From Prado023 sp963788325 (lineage in GTDB: Bacteria; Actinomycetota; Actinomycetes; S36-B12; CAIYMF01), in NCBI GenBank assembly GCA_963788325.1, contig CAWBGJ010000001.1, positions 207,818 through 271,817 on the forward strand: 64,000 nt of DNA. The letters run 5' to 3'. Shown one piece after another: positions 29,952 to 38,244 of the stretch (positions are counted from its first letter, which is position 1; each line of letters begins with the position of its first letter). The notes under the pieces were generated by a model. It did not search any database. It worked only from the letters and a program-made list of their open reading frames with translations, and had not been told where the DNA came from. The translations under genes were made by a program, and so were the position numbers.

Positions 29952-30763
29952 GAGCGACCGCCGTGGCGCAGGGCGGGATGTGCGCCGGCCGTGACCAGGT
30001 CGTGCACGGCCTGGCGCGGGTCGCCCCCGGTCACCAGGCTCTCGCCCACGAGCACGGCATCCGCGCCGGCGTTGGCGTAGGAGATCAGGTCATGGGGTCC
30101 GCGGACTCCGCTCTCGGCCACGCGCACCACGCGATCGGGGATGTGCGGCGCGACCCGGGCGAAGTGGGTGCGGTCCACAGTCAGGGTGCGCAGGTCGCGC
30201 ACGTTCACGCCGATGATGCCGGCCCCGGCGTCCAGTGCCCGGGCCACCTCGTCGACGTCGTGGACCTCGACCAGCGGGGTCAGCCCGATCGACAGCGCGC
30301 GCTCGTGCAGGCTCAGCAGCGCCTGCTGGTCCAGCGCGGCCACGATGAGCAGCACCAGGTCAGCGCCGGCCGCGCGGGCCTCCCAGAGCTGATAGCTCGA
30401 GACGATGAAGTCCTTGCGCAGGACGGGGGCGTCCACGGCCTGACGCACCGCGACCAGGTCAGCCAGCGAACCGCCGAACCGCCTGCCCTCGGTGAGCACC
30501 GAGATGGCGTGCGCACCACCGGTCTCGTACTCACCGGCCAGCGCCGCGGGGTCCGCGATCGGGGCCAGGGCACCCCTGCTCGGCGAGGAGCGCTTCACCT
30601 CGGCGATGACGGCCACGCCGTCGTCTCGACGCAGGGCGTTGACCGCGCTGCGGGGAGCCGGCGCATGCGCAGCGCGTTCCTTGAGCTCGGCCAGTGGGAT
30701 GGTCGCCATGCGTGCCTCGACGTCGGCGCGAACGCCGACGAGGATGTCGTCGAGAACGCTCAT
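29948..30763 (-). CDS. trpC: Indole-3-glycerol phosphate synthase
   Basis: TrpC closes the indole ring to form indole-3-glycerol phosphate, the substrate of TrpA. The protein has 271 residues with TIM-barrel motifs: VAVIAEVKRSSPSRGAL near residue 53, SVLTEGRRFGGSLADL, VLRKDFIVSSYQLWEARAAG and IIGVNVRDLRTL. The ATG at 30763 follows a GGAGGGC site; longer upstream frames are shadows. Genes trpC-trpB-trpA overlap by four bases each and form one operon. A candidate -10 box TACCCT lies about 39 bases upstream. Confidence 0.96.
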
Positions 30764-30801
30764 GCAGCCCTCCGATCCAGCTTCTGTGGGGTCTGGTCCA
30801 G

Positions 30802-30807
30802 AGGGTA
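30802..30807 (-). promoter_or_regulatory. Candidate -10 box of trpCBA
   Basis: TACCCT on the minus strand would start transcription near 30795, giving a leader of about 30 bases. I see no run of Trp codons in it, so no leader-peptide attenuator. Confidence 0.45.
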
Positions 30808-30883
30808 CGCAGTGGCGGTGCACTGCGCCGAATCGCCCCATGCCTCGCGGGTGCTGTCCCCTGCCCGTCGCGTCACCGGCGGG

Positions 30884-30889
30884 TACCCT
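30884..30889 (+). promoter_or_regulatory. -10 box for leaderless DUF2752 gene
   Basis: TACCCT is followed by six bases and the ATG at 30896; no ribosome binding site is present. Confidence 0.55.
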
Positions 30890-30895
30890 GTCGCC

Positions 30896-31330
30896 ATGAC
30901 CGGCAGCCCCACCCCCGTGCTGGCGCAACCTCGCAGTCGAGGCCGCGAACTGGCTGGGCCGGTGACCACCTTCGCGGTCGTCGCCGCAAGCTGGGTAGCG
31001 GTGGCCGCGCTGCGTCCCGGGGACTCCGGACCCACACCCTGCCCGTGGCGGACCATCACCGGCCTGGACTGCCCGTTCTGTGGCTCGACACGCGCCGCGG
31101 TGGCCCTGGCCAACGGCGATGTGGGCACGGCCCTGGACCACAATGCGCTGTTCGTGCTCGGCGTCCTGCCCCTGGCGCTGCTGGCCTGGCTCCTGTGGCT
31201 GACCAGCGCGTGGCGCAGGCGCCCGACGCCGAGTGTGTCGACCCGCGTGGTCGGAATCCTGATCGCCATCACGCTGGGCTGGTGGGTCCTGCGGCTGGCA
31301 GTGCCGTGGCTGGGCTCCGCGGCGAGCTGA
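30896..31330 (+). CDS. DUF2752 family membrane protein
   Basis: This 144-residue protein has three hydrophobic segments and the DUF2752 hallmark PCPWRTITGLDCPFCGSTRAA, with a Cys-Pro-x-Cys-like cluster facing the membrane. The function of the family is unknown. The gene is divergent from trpC, and its last 62 bases overlap the 3' end of the histidine kinase gene on the other strand, so the two transcripts are antisense to each other at their ends. Confidence 0.85.
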   Translation: MTGSPTPVLAQPRSRGRELAGPVTTFAVVAASWVAVAALRPGDSGPTPCPWRTITGLDCPFCGSTRAAVALANGDVGTALDHNALFVLGVLPLALLAWLLWLTSAWRRRPTPSVSTRVVGILIAITLGWWVLRLAVPWLGSAAS

Positions 31331-32720
31331 CCACCGCGGCCGAGCCCTGGGCCACCTCGGGCAGCACCACCAGGAAGGCCGCCCCGCCCTCCGGCGCGGT
31401 CCCTGCCTGGGCGACCCCGCCGAGGCGCTGCGCGAGCCGGGCGACCAGCGCGAGCCCGACCCCCGAACCCACCTTGCGCACCCCGCGATAGCGCGCGTGC
31501 AGCTCGCCGGGCTCGAAGGCGACGGCCAGGTCAGCCGCGCTGAGCCCGGGGCCGCCGTCGCGCACCTCGACGACGAACTGCCCGGGTGCCGGTCCGGGTC
31601 CCACGTTCAGCACGACGGGCGCGTCCTCCCCGGTGACCCGCAGGGCGTTCTCCATCAGGTTGTCGATGATCTGGCGCACGCGCACCGGGTCGGTGCGCAC
31701 CACGTGCGCAGTGCGGTCCACCTCGTCGATGAACCGGACCCCCTCGCGAGCCGCCCGGCCCGCCCAGGCGGCCGCGGCGTCGGCCCCGAGCAGGGCCAGG
31801 TCGACGTCCACGGGTTCGATGGCGACGTCGACGGCCCCCAGGCGCGCGAGGTCCAGCAGGTCAGCCACCAGCCGATCGAGGTGGTCGGCCTCAGCGCTGA
31901 CCACCCCGGCCACGGCCACGACGTCCTGCGCAGGCACCACTCCATCGGCCAGCGCCTCCGCGTACCCCTTCACCGAGGTCAGGGGCGTGCGCAGCTCGTG
32001 CGAGACGGTGAGGAAGAACTCCCGCTGGCGCTCCTCGCTGGTGCTCAGCGCCTCGGACAGCCGGTTGAGGGCCACCGCGATGTCAGCGACTTCGTCGGGG
32101 CCGTCGGGGTCCACGCGGATGTGTCGCTGCCCGGTGCCCATCGCGTGGGCCGCGGCGGCGGCCTGGGCCAGCGGCCGGGTGAGCCTGCGGGCCACCAGCG
32201 TCCCGATCACCACGGCCACCGCAAGGCCCAGGGCCAGGGCCAGGGCCAGGCGCCACAGCGCGGGGGAACTCAGGTCGCTGGCAACCGCGGCTGGTTGCAC
32301 CAGGAGAACCCCGACGCCGTCGGCGACGGGCCGGCCCTCCACGTAGCTCGCGCCTGCCAGGTCGGTGCGCCGGTCACTCACGGAGCCGCCACTGGTGACG
32401 GTGGCCACGTCCGAGGCCCGCAGCGGCTCGGGAGCCCGGAAGTCGGGGCCGACGATGTAGGCCGTCACCCGCTGCGGGGCCAGCAGCGCCTCGAGCCGGC
32501 CGACGACTCCCCCACGCAGGGTGCCCCCCTGCCCCCCCGAGAAGTTCCCCTCGAGCAGCTCCTCGGTGAGGTCGGCCGTCCGGGTCAGTGCCTGGCGCGC
32601 CGACGTGTCAGCCGCCGAGCGCAGCAGCGGCCACGCGACCAGCGCGGCGATCAGCACGGCCAGCGCGGCGACCGCGGCCATGACCAGCGGCAGGCGCCGG
32701 GACAGGCTGGTCCAGCTCAT
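31269..32720 (-). CDS. Sensor histidine kinase
   Basis: This 483-residue kinase has an N-terminal transmembrane helix (about 10-33), an extracytoplasmic sensor region, a second helix (about 158-178), a HAMP domain with ARRLTRPLAQAAAAAHAMGT, a dimerisation domain with the phospho-accepting His near residue 240 (FFLTVSHELRTPLTSVKGYAE), and an ATPase domain with the N box (IIDNLMENALRVT) and G boxes (VRDGGPGLS; GSGVGLALVARLAQR). Its ATG overlaps the response-regulator stop by four bases, so the two are partners. The signal is unknown. Confidence 0.95.
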   Translation of the reverse strand: MSWTSLSRRLPLVMAAVAALAVLIAALVAWPLLRSAADTSARQALTRTADLTEELLEGNFSGGQGGTLRGGVVGRLEALLAPQRVTAYIVGPDFRAPEPLRASDVATVTSGGSVSDRRTDLAGASYVEGRPVADGVGVLLVQPAAVASDLSSPALWRLALALALGLAVAVVIGTLVARRLTRPLAQAAAAAHAMGTGQRHIRVDPDGPDEVADIAVALNRLSEALSTSEERQREFFLTVSHELRTPLTSVKGYAEALADGVVPAQDVVAVAGVVSAEADHLDRLVADLLDLARLGAVDVAIEPVDVDLALLGADAAAAWAGRAAREGVRFIDEVDRTAHVVRTDPVRVRQIIDNLMENALRVTGEDAPVVLNVGPGPAPGQFVVEVRDGGPGLSAADLAVAFEPGELHARYRGVRKVGSGVGLALVARLAQRLGGVAQAGTAPEGGAAFLVVLPEVAQGSAAVVSSPRSPATALPAAGPTSPA

Positions 32721-33406
32721 CGGCCATCAGCGCTGTAGCCGACCCCACGGACCGTCCGGATCGGGCTCGCCTCGCCGAGCTTCGCGCGCACCTGCGCGAC
32801 GTGCACGTCAACCGTGCGGGTACCGGCCGCGGCCGAGTAGCCCCAGACCGCCGAGAGCAGCTGGTCACGGGTCACCACACGTCCTGGTCGGGCCATCAGG
32901 TAGGCCAGCAGGTCGAACTCGGTGGCCGTGAGCTCGATCGGCTCGTCGGACACAGTGACCCGGTGCCGCGCGCGGTTCAGCGACACCTCGCCGAGCACCA
33001 GCGGACGGTCGCCGTCCTCGAGCGCCCCCGACCCGCGACGAAGGACCGCCTTGACCCGAGCCACCACCTCGCGCGGGCTGAACGGCTTCGTGATGTAGTC
33101 GTCCCCGCCCATCTCCAGGCCCAGGACGCGATCGATCTCGTCGTCCCGAGCCGTGCAGAACAGGATCGGCACGGGATCGCCGTCCGCGCGCAGGGTCCGG
33201 CACACCTCGGTGCCATCGATCCCGGGCAGCCCGACGTCGAGGATGATCGCCACTGGCCGCAGCCTGCGGGCCATGGCCAGTGCCTCGGGACCAGTGGCCG
33301 CGACCTCGCAGCCGAAGCCCTCCCGACGCAGGTACATGCCCAGCAGGTCGGCGATCGACTTCTCGTCCTCGGCCACGAGGACCAGCCCACGGCCGTCAGC
33401 GCTCAT
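32717..33406 (-). CDS. OmpR/PhoB-type response regulator
   Basis: This 229-residue protein has a receiver domain (acidic pocket EDE at 13-15, phospho-acceptor D57 in IILDVGLPG, conserved Lys in YITKPFSPREV) and a C-terminal winged helix (TATEFDLLAYLMARPGRVVT, TVDVHVAQVRAKLG, RTVRGVGY). It binds DNA when phosphorylated by the kinase encoded directly downstream. The ATG at 33406 follows GGAGGA. The pair sits inside the trp-his cluster, but nothing visible ties its regulon to amino acid synthesis. Confidence 0.95.
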   Translation of the reverse strand: MSADGRGLVLVAEDEKSIADLLGMYLRREGFGCEVAATGPEALAMARRLRPVAIILDVGLPGIDGTEVCRTLRADGDPVPILFCTARDDEIDRVLGLEMGGDDYITKPFSPREVVARVKAVLRRGSGALEDGDRPLVLGEVSLNRARHRVTVSDEPIELTATEFDLLAYLMARPGRVVTRDQLLSAVWGYSAAAGTRTVDVHVAQVRAKLGEASPIRTVRGVGYSADGR

Positions 33407-33465
33407 GGTCGGCCATCCTCCACCAGGTCGGTACGGATCGCTGCCCGGTGCCTGTACGGACCAGG

Positions 33466-33672
33466 TCAGAGCGCGTCGGTCGGCTTGGACTCCATGCCCG
33501 CCATGACCTTCCACGCCCCGATCCCCACGAGGATCAGCAGCACGCCGAGCCAGAACACCCACGGCTGGGCGAGGACGACTCCCACTGTGCCCACAATGAA
33601 GGCAAGCGTGATGATGCCCGCCCCGGTCCAGTTGGCCGGCGTCTGCCCGTGGTTGTCGTGCTCGGTACTCAT
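33466..33672 (-). CDS. HGxxPAAW-type small membrane protein
   Basis: This 68-residue protein begins MSTEHDNHGQTPANWTGAG, a version of the HGxxPAAW motif, followed by two transmembrane helices (IITLAFIVGTVGVVLA and VFWLGVLLILVGIGAW). The family is found beside trpE in many actinobacteria; its role is unknown. It lies 16 bases after trpE in the same direction. The larger Trp-operon membrane protein (Rv1610 type) that often goes with it is not seen here. Confidence 0.85.
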   Translation of the reverse strand: MSTEHDNHGQTPANWTGAGIITLAFIVGTVGVVLAQPWVFWLGVLLILVGIGAWKVMAGMESKPTDAL

Positions 33673-33688
33673 GAGGCTCCTCAGGTCG

Positions 33689-35272
33689 TCAGTCGTGCGC
33701 CATTGTGGCACCGATGGGTCCCGCAGGGCGCAACCCCTCGGCCATGGTGATCGCGGCGAGTACGGCGGCGGCCTTGTTCCCGCACTCCTCGTGCTCGGTG
33801 GTGGGCACGGAGTCGGCCACCAGGCCGGCGCCCGCCTGCACGTGGGCGACCCCGTCGCGCAGCACGGCGGTGCGGATCGCGATGGCCGCGTCCAGGTTGC
33901 CGGCGAAGTCCAGGTACCCGACCGCACCCCCGTAGAGCCCCCGGCGGGCGGGCTCGAGATCGTCGATGATCTCCATGGCCCGGGGTTTGGGCGCCCCCGA
34001 AAGGGTGCCGGCAGGGAAGGTGGCCGCGAGCAGGTCGTAGGCCGTGCGGCCGGGGGCCAACCGACCGGTGACCGTCGAGACGATGTGCATCACGTGCGAG
34101 TACTTCTCGACGGACATGAAGTCCACGACCTCGACGCTGCCCGGCTGGCAGACCCGACCCAGGTCGTTGCGACCGAGGTCGACGAGCATCAGGTGCTCGG
34201 CCCGCTCCTTGTCGTCGGCGAGCAGCTCCTCAGCCAGCGCCGCGTCCTGCTCCGGGGTCTGCCCCCGCGGGCGGGTGCCGGCCAACGGGTGGAGCATCGC
34301 GTGCCCCGCGGTCAGCTTCACCAGCGCCTCCGGGCTGGATCCGACCACGTCGAAGGCCACCTTGTCGCCGAGGTCGGGCCCCGTGCCCGGCTCAGGGAAG
34401 CGGAACAGGTACATGTACGGGCTCGGGTTGTTCACCCGCAGCATCCGGTAGACGTCCAGCGCGCTGGCGGTGGTGGGGCGGTCGAAGCGCTGCGAGAGCA
34501 CGATCTGGAAGGCGTCGCCGGCGCGGATGTGCTCCCGAGCGGCCTGCACCCCCTGCTCGTAGTCGACCTGGCTGGTCCGAGAGCGCACCGCCGGGGTGTC
34601 GGGCCCGGGAGGGTCTGCCAGGGCCACCACCGTGCCCGGGCTCGGGGCAGCCAGTGCGGCTTCCATCGCGTCCAGGCGGGCCACGGCATCCACCCACGCC
34701 TGCGCGGCCCGGGCATCGGTGGCGTCGTAGTTGACGGCGTTGGCGATCAACAGCACGGAGCCGTCCCAGTGATCCAGGACCGCGAGGTCGATGGCCAGGA
34801 GCATCGCGATCTCCGGCAGGTGCAGCTCATCGGGGTTGGCATCGGGCAGCCGCTCCCAATGCCGCACGGCGTCGTAGCTGATCATCCCGACCAGGCCGCC
34901 GGTCAGCGGCGGCAGGTCCGGATCCGGGTCGGCGGTCGGCTCGGTGTGCAGCAGCGCCAGCGTGTCGCGCATCGCGTGCAGGGGCTCCCCGGACAGGGGA
35001 ACGCCCAACGGGGCACGCCCGCGCCAGACGGCCTGACCGTCGACCTCTGCGAGCATGGCGGCGGCCTGGACGCCGATGAACGAGTAGCGCGACCACACCC
35101 GACCGTGCTCGGCGGACTCCAGCAGGAACGTGCCCGGGCGCTCACCGGCCAGCTTCCGGTAGAGGCCCACGGGCGTCTCGCCGTCGGCCAACAGCCGGCG
35201 CATCACTGGGATCACGCGCCGGGGTGTGCGGGCCAGGGCCCGGAACTCCTCGAGGTCGGGGCGGGTGCTCAT
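33689..35272 (-). CDS. trpE: Anthranilate synthase component I
   Basis: TrpE makes anthranilate from chorismate with ammonia from a TrpG partner, which is not in the window. The 527-residue protein has the N-terminal feedback region with the LLES motif (GTFLLESAEHGRVWSRYSFIG) that binds tryptophan, and the chorismate-binding domain (AFDVVGSSPEALVKL; HPLAGTRPRGQTPEQD; DLGRNDLGRVC; FPAGTLSGAPKPRAMEIIDDL). The ATG at 35272 overlaps the hisI stop by four bases, so hisF-hisI-trpE form one transcript. Feedback inhibition by tryptophan is expected from the intact LLES site. Confidence 0.97.
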   Translation of the reverse strand: MSTRPDLEEFRALARTPRRVIPVMRRLLADGETPVGLYRKLAGERPGTFLLESAEHGRVWSRYSFIGVQAAAMLAEVDGQAVWRGRAPLGVPLSGEPLHAMRDTLALLHTEPTADPDPDLPPLTGGLVGMISYDAVRHWERLPDANPDELHLPEIAMLLAIDLAVLDHWDGSVLLIANAVNYDATDARAAQAWVDAVARLDAMEAALAAPSPGTVVALADPPGPDTPAVRSRTSQVDYEQGVQAAREHIRAGDAFQIVLSQRFDRPTTASALDVYRMLRVNNPSPYMYLFRFPEPGTGPDLGDKVAFDVVGSSPEALVKLTAGHAMLHPLAGTRPRGQTPEQDAALAEELLADDKERAEHLMLVDLGRNDLGRVCQPGSVEVVDFMSVEKYSHVMHIVSTVTGRLAPGRTAYDLLAATFPAGTLSGAPKPRAMEIIDDLEPARRGLYGGAVGYLDFAGNLDAAIAIRTAVLRDGVAHVQAGAGLVADSVPTTEHEECGNKAAAVLAAITMAEGLRPAGPIGATMAHD

Positions 35273-35643
35273 GGGATCTCCAGGGTGTCGAAGCAGGAGG
35301 CCAGGCCGGTGTGGCAGGCAGGACCCGCGGGGCGGACCTGCAGGAGCACGGCGTCCGCGTCGCAGTCCAATGCCACGGACAGCACCTGCTGGGTGTTGCC
35401 CGACGTGGCCCCCTTGACCCAGAGCTCGGCTCGGGAGCGCGAGTAGTAGGTGGCCACCCGGGTGGCCAGCGTCCTGGCCAGGGCCTGGCCGTCCATCCAC
35501 GCCACCATGAGCACCCGACCGGTGTCAGCGTCCTGGGCGACGGCGGTCACCAGCGGACGACCATCAGCGGCGTGCGCCGCGGGCCGCAGGCGCCCGGCCA
35601 GCGCCGGGTCCAGCTCGGAGTCGGTGAAGTCCACGCGGGCCAT
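35269..35643 (-). CDS. hisI: Phosphoribosyl-AMP cyclohydrolase
   Basis: HisI opens the purine ring of phosphoribosyl-AMP in histidine synthesis. The 124-residue protein has the zinc and magnesium motifs VLMVAWMDGQALARTL, TYYSRSRAELWVKGATSGN, DCDADAVLLQV and GPACHTGLASCF. It is not fused to HisE. The ATG at 35643 gives the usual N terminus (MARVDFTDSELDP); an upstream ATG 13 codons earlier is less likely. It lies 69 bases downstream of hisF. Confidence 0.94.
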   Translation of the reverse strand: MARVDFTDSELDPALAGRLRPAAHAADGRPLVTAVAQDADTGRVLMVAWMDGQALARTLATRVATYYSRSRAELWVKGATSGNTQQVLSVALDCDADAVLLQVRPAGPACHTGLASCFDTLEIP

Positions 35644-35712
35644 TCTGGCGCACGCGCCGGGGTGGGGTCGTCCGGCCCGCACCGGACGGGCACCCGAGGG
35701 CCCGGAAGGAGG

Positions 35713-36501
35713 TCAGCGTCGGACCGTGACCCCAGCGTCGGCCAGCGTGTCCTTGACCTGCCCGATCGCGAGCTCCCCGAAGTGGAAGACGCTCGCGGCC
35801 AGCACGGCATCGGCCCCGGCCCGCACGGCGGGGGCGAAGTCGTCGAGCTTCCCGGCACCGCCGCTGGCGATCACCGGGACCCGGACCTCCGCGCGCACGA
35901 GCCGGATCAGCTCGAGGTCGTAGCCGGCCTTCGTGCCGTCGGCATCCATCGAGTTGAGCAGGATCTCTCCGGCGCCGAGCTCGGTGGCGCGGATCGCCCA
36001 ACCGATCGCATCGATCCCGGTGGAGCGCCGCCCGCCGTGCGTGGTGACCTCGAACCCTGAGTCGGTGCGCACGTCCGGAGCGCCGCTGCCCGGTCCGCAC
36101 CGCCGGGCATCGACCGACAGCACGACGCACTGCGCCCCGAACCGGTCCGCGGCCTCGGCCAGCAGCTCCGGGCGGGCCAGCGCCGCCGTGTTGACCCCGC
36201 ACTTGTCGGCCCCCGAGCGCAGCAGCGCGTTGAAGTCCTCGACGGTGCGCACGCCGCCGCCGACGGTCAGGGGGATGAACACCTGCTCCGCGGTGCGCCG
36301 CACGACCTCGTAGGTGGTGGCCCGGTCCCCGGAGGAGGCTGTGATGTCCAGGAAGGTCAGCTCGTCTGCACCGGCGGCGCCGTACGCCGCTGCCATCTCG
36401 ACGGGGTCCCCGGCGTCGCGCAGGTCCACGAAGTTCACGCCCTTGACCACGCGGCCCCCATCGACGTCCAGACACGGGATCACACGCACGGCCACGGGCA
36501 T
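35713..36501 (-). CDS. hisF: Imidazole glycerol phosphate synthase cyclase subunit
   Basis: HisF uses ammonia made by HisH to form imidazole glycerol phosphate and AICAR. The 262-residue TIM barrel has the catalytic Asp in VIPCLDVDGGRVVKGVNF (D12) and the second in ILLNSMDADGTKAGYD, with phosphate-binding loops VGGGVRTVED and VIASGGAGKLDD. The ATG is preceded at six bases by a -10 box TAGGCT, so the mRNA hisF-hisI-trpE is probably leaderless and independent of the hisD promoter. The partner hisH is about 5 kb away in the hisD operon. Confidence 0.97.
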   Translation of the reverse strand: MPVAVRVIPCLDVDGGRVVKGVNFVDLRDAGDPVEMAAAYGAAGADELTFLDITASSGDRATTYEVVRRTAEQVFIPLTVGGGVRTVEDFNALLRSGADKCGVNTAALARPELLAEAADRFGAQCVVLSVDARRCGPGSGAPDVRTDSGFEVTTHGGRRSTGIDAIGWAIRATELGAGEILLNSMDADGTKAGYDLELIRLVRAEVRVPVIASGGAGKLDDFAPAVRAGADAVLAASVFHFGELAIGQVKDTLADAGVTVRR

Positions 36502-36507
36502 GTGCCC

Positions 36508-36513
36508 AGCCTA
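36508..36513 (-). promoter_or_regulatory. -10 box for leaderless hisF
   Basis: TAGGCT on the minus strand lies six bases before the hisF ATG. Confidence 0.6.
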
Positions 36514-36577
36514 GTGAGGCCGCCCGATGCGAGCCGCCAGCGGCGGGCCAGCTGCGTGCAGGCACCTCGGCTCGGGT

Positions 36578-36594
36578 GGGACCCGGCGGGTCCC
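36578..36594 (-). terminator. Hairpin terminator after ridA
   Basis: GGGACCC and GGGTCCC form a perfect 7-bp stem with a 3-base loop, starting five bases after the ridA stop and upstream of the hisF promoter. Confidence 0.65.
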
Positions 36595-36598
36595 TCGC

Positions 36599-37015
36599 TC
36601 AGGCCGCGGAATCGTCCTCGGGACGCCAGGCAACCACCTCGACCTCCACCAGCATCAGGGGGTCGACCAGCGCGGTGACCCCCACCATGGTGGCAGCCGG
36701 GCGCACGTCGCCGAAGAGCTCGGCGTGGGCCTGCCCCACGGCATCGGCATGGGCGGCGATGTCCACCACGTACATCCTGGTCTGGACGGCGTCGGCCCGG
36801 TCGAAGCCAGCCCGCTCCAGGGCGAACAGCGCGGACTGGAACGCCACCAGCGCCTGCCCGTGCGGGTCGCCGGGGTGCTGAACGATTCCGTTGACCTGGG
36901 CGGTCGTGCCGGCGGTCCAGCCGGTGCTCCCGGCAAAGCTCGAGGCGACCACGACGCGGCTGTAGCCGACCAGGTCCTCGTAGATGCCGCCGCTCGAGAT
37001 GCGCTCCACAGGCAT
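36599..37015 (-). CDS. RidA family protein (reactive enamine/imine deaminase-like)
   Basis: This 138-residue YjgF/YER057c/UK114-family protein starts MPVERISSGGIYEDLVGYSR. Recognisable features are GSTGWTAGTTAQVNGIV, the core QALVAFQSALFALERAGF, the conserved Arg in AVQTRMYVVDI and the Glu near EVEVVAW. RidA proteins hydrolyse reactive 2-aminoacrylate-type intermediates that damage PLP enzymes, which fits a place among amino acid genes. The gene lies 31 bases downstream of priA, and a terminator hairpin follows it. Confidence 0.92.
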   Translation of the reverse strand: MPVERISSGGIYEDLVGYSRVVVASSFAGSTGWTAGTTAQVNGIVQHPGDPHGQALVAFQSALFALERAGFDRADAVQTRMYVVDIAAHADAVGQAHAELFGDVRPAATMVGVTALVDPLMLVEVEVVAWRPEDDSAA

Positions 37016-37046
37016 GTGCACCCCTTCCGCGGCCAGTGCCGAGTGC

Positions 37047-37787
37047 TCAGAGGAAGTTCCGGCGCGGGGACACCGCGGCCAGAGCCTCGGCCAACGTGAA
37101 CGCCCCCGCGTACAGCGCCTTGCCCACGATCGCGCCCTCGACACCCTCTGCCGTGAGCTCGGCGAGTCGGTGCAGGTCATCGAGGACCGCAACCCCGCCG
37201 CTGGCGATCACGGGCGCGGCCGTGCGGGCGCACACCTCGCGCAGCAACTCCAGGTTGGGCCCGCGCAGGGTGCCGTCCTTGGTCACGTCGGTCACCACGT
37301 ACCGGGAGCACCCGTCGGCATCCAGGCGGGCCAGCGTGTCCCAGAGATCCCCGCCCTCGCGGGTCCACCCACGGGCGGCCAGGGTCGTGCCGCGCACGTC
37401 CAGGCCCACTGCGATCCGGTCACCGTGCTCACCGATCACCCGCCGGGTCCACTCCGGGTCCTCCAGCGCGGCAGTCCCGAGGTTGACCCGACGGCAGCCG
37501 GTGGCCAGGGCTGCGGCCAGTGACTCGTCGTCGCGGATCCCGCCGGAGAGCTCCACCTGCACGTCGAGCTGTCCGATCACCTCGGCCAGCAGCGCGGCGT
37601 TGCTGCCGGTGCCGAATGCCGCATCGAGGTCGACCAGGTGGATCCAGCTGGCCCCCTGGGCCTGGAAGTCCAGCGCAGCGGCCAACGGTGAGCCATAGGC
37701 AGTCTCGGTCCCCGACTCCCCCTGGACCAAGCGGACGGCAGTGCCGTCACGGACATCAACAGCGGGCAGGAGCGTCAACAGGTGCAT
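37047..37787 (-). CDS. priA: Bifunctional HisA/TrpF isomerase (PriA type)
   Basis: This 246-residue TIM barrel matches the actinobacterial HisA/PriA family, with catalytic Asp residues in LLPAVDVRDGTAVRLVQG and VVTDVTKDGTLRGPNLELL and the ELSGGIRDD loop. In most actinobacteria this enzyme performs both the HisA and TrpF reactions. No trpF is present in this trp-his cluster, so I expect dual function here too, but sequence alone cannot rule out plain HisA. The ATG at 37787 is preceded at seven bases by TAGCCT, suggesting a leaderless mRNA. An in-frame upstream extension is rejected. Confidence 0.93.
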   Translation of the reverse strand: MHLLTLLPAVDVRDGTAVRLVQGESGTETAYGSPLAAALDFQAQGASWIHLVDLDAAFGTGSNAALLAEVIGQLDVQVELSGGIRDDESLAAALATGCRRVNLGTAALEDPEWTRRVIGEHGDRIAVGLDVRGTTLAARGWTREGGDLWDTLARLDADGCSRYVVTDVTKDGTLRGPNLELLREVCARTAAPVIASGGVAVLDDLHRLAELTAEGVEGAIVGKALYAGAFTLAEALAAVSPRRNFL

Positions 37788-37794
37788 GGGGGTC

Positions 37795-37800
37795 AGGCTA
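37795..37800 (-). promoter_or_regulatory. -10 box for leaderless priA
   Basis: TAGCCT on the minus strand lies seven bases before the priA ATG. Confidence 0.55.
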
Positions 37801-37840
37801 GTGGGTGGGCCACCCTGCACCGGGGCGACCCGCAGACGAG

Positions 37841-37874
37841 GGGTGCCCCCCGCCGAGATCGACGAGGGGCACCC
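37841..37874 (-). terminator. Hairpin terminator after the SHOCT gene
   Basis: GGGTGCCCC (37841-37849) and GGGGCACCC (37866-37874) are perfectly complementary, a 9-bp stem with a 16-base loop. It lies 13 bases past the SHOCT-protein stop and ahead of the priA promoter. Confidence 0.7.
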
Positions 37875-37887
37875 TGCGCTGCGCGGA

Positions 37888-38217
37888 TCAACCGGCGATC
37901 AGCTTGGCCTTCGCGGCCTCGAACTCGGCGTCGGACAGGATGCCGGCCGACTTGAGCTCGCCCAGCTTCGTGAGCTCGGCCACGAGATCGACGCTCGGGG
38001 CGGCTGCCGGTGCCGGTGCCGCGTACTGCGGGGGCGGCGGCGCGTACTGCTGCGGCGGCGGCGCGTACTGCTGGGCCATCTGCTGCTGCTGGTAGGCCTG
38101 GGCCTGGGCAGCCTGCTGGTCCTTGGCGGCCCACTTCTGCTGCTGGCGGTGGTTGACCGCACCTGCGGTTCCCACAACGGCGGCTGTGCGGGCAACCCCG
38201 CGGACTAGTCCTGGCAT
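37888..38217 (-). CDS. SHOCT-domain protein
   Basis: This 109-residue protein has a hydrophobic N terminus (GVARTAAVVGTAGAV), a low-complexity middle rich in Gln, Tyr and Pro (repeats of the type QQYAPPP), and a C-terminal SHOCT domain (LTKLGELKSAGILSDAEFEAAKAKLIAG). SHOCT domains are short oligomerisation or membrane-association modules. It lies 27 bases after the DUF6325 gene, and the two are often paired in actinobacteria. Function unknown. Confidence 0.88.
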   Translation of the reverse strand: MPGLVRGVARTAAVVGTAGAVNHRQQQKWAAKDQQAAQAQAYQQQQMAQQYAPPPQQYAPPPPQYAAPAPAAAPSVDLVAELTKLGELKSAGILSDAEFEAAKAKLIAG

Positions 38218-38244
38218 GTCAGTTCCTCTCGGTCTTGAAGTGAA

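Noticed and set aside
30764..30895. A trp leader-peptide attenuator before trpC
   Set aside because: No short frame with consecutive Trp codons and no alternative terminator structure was found.
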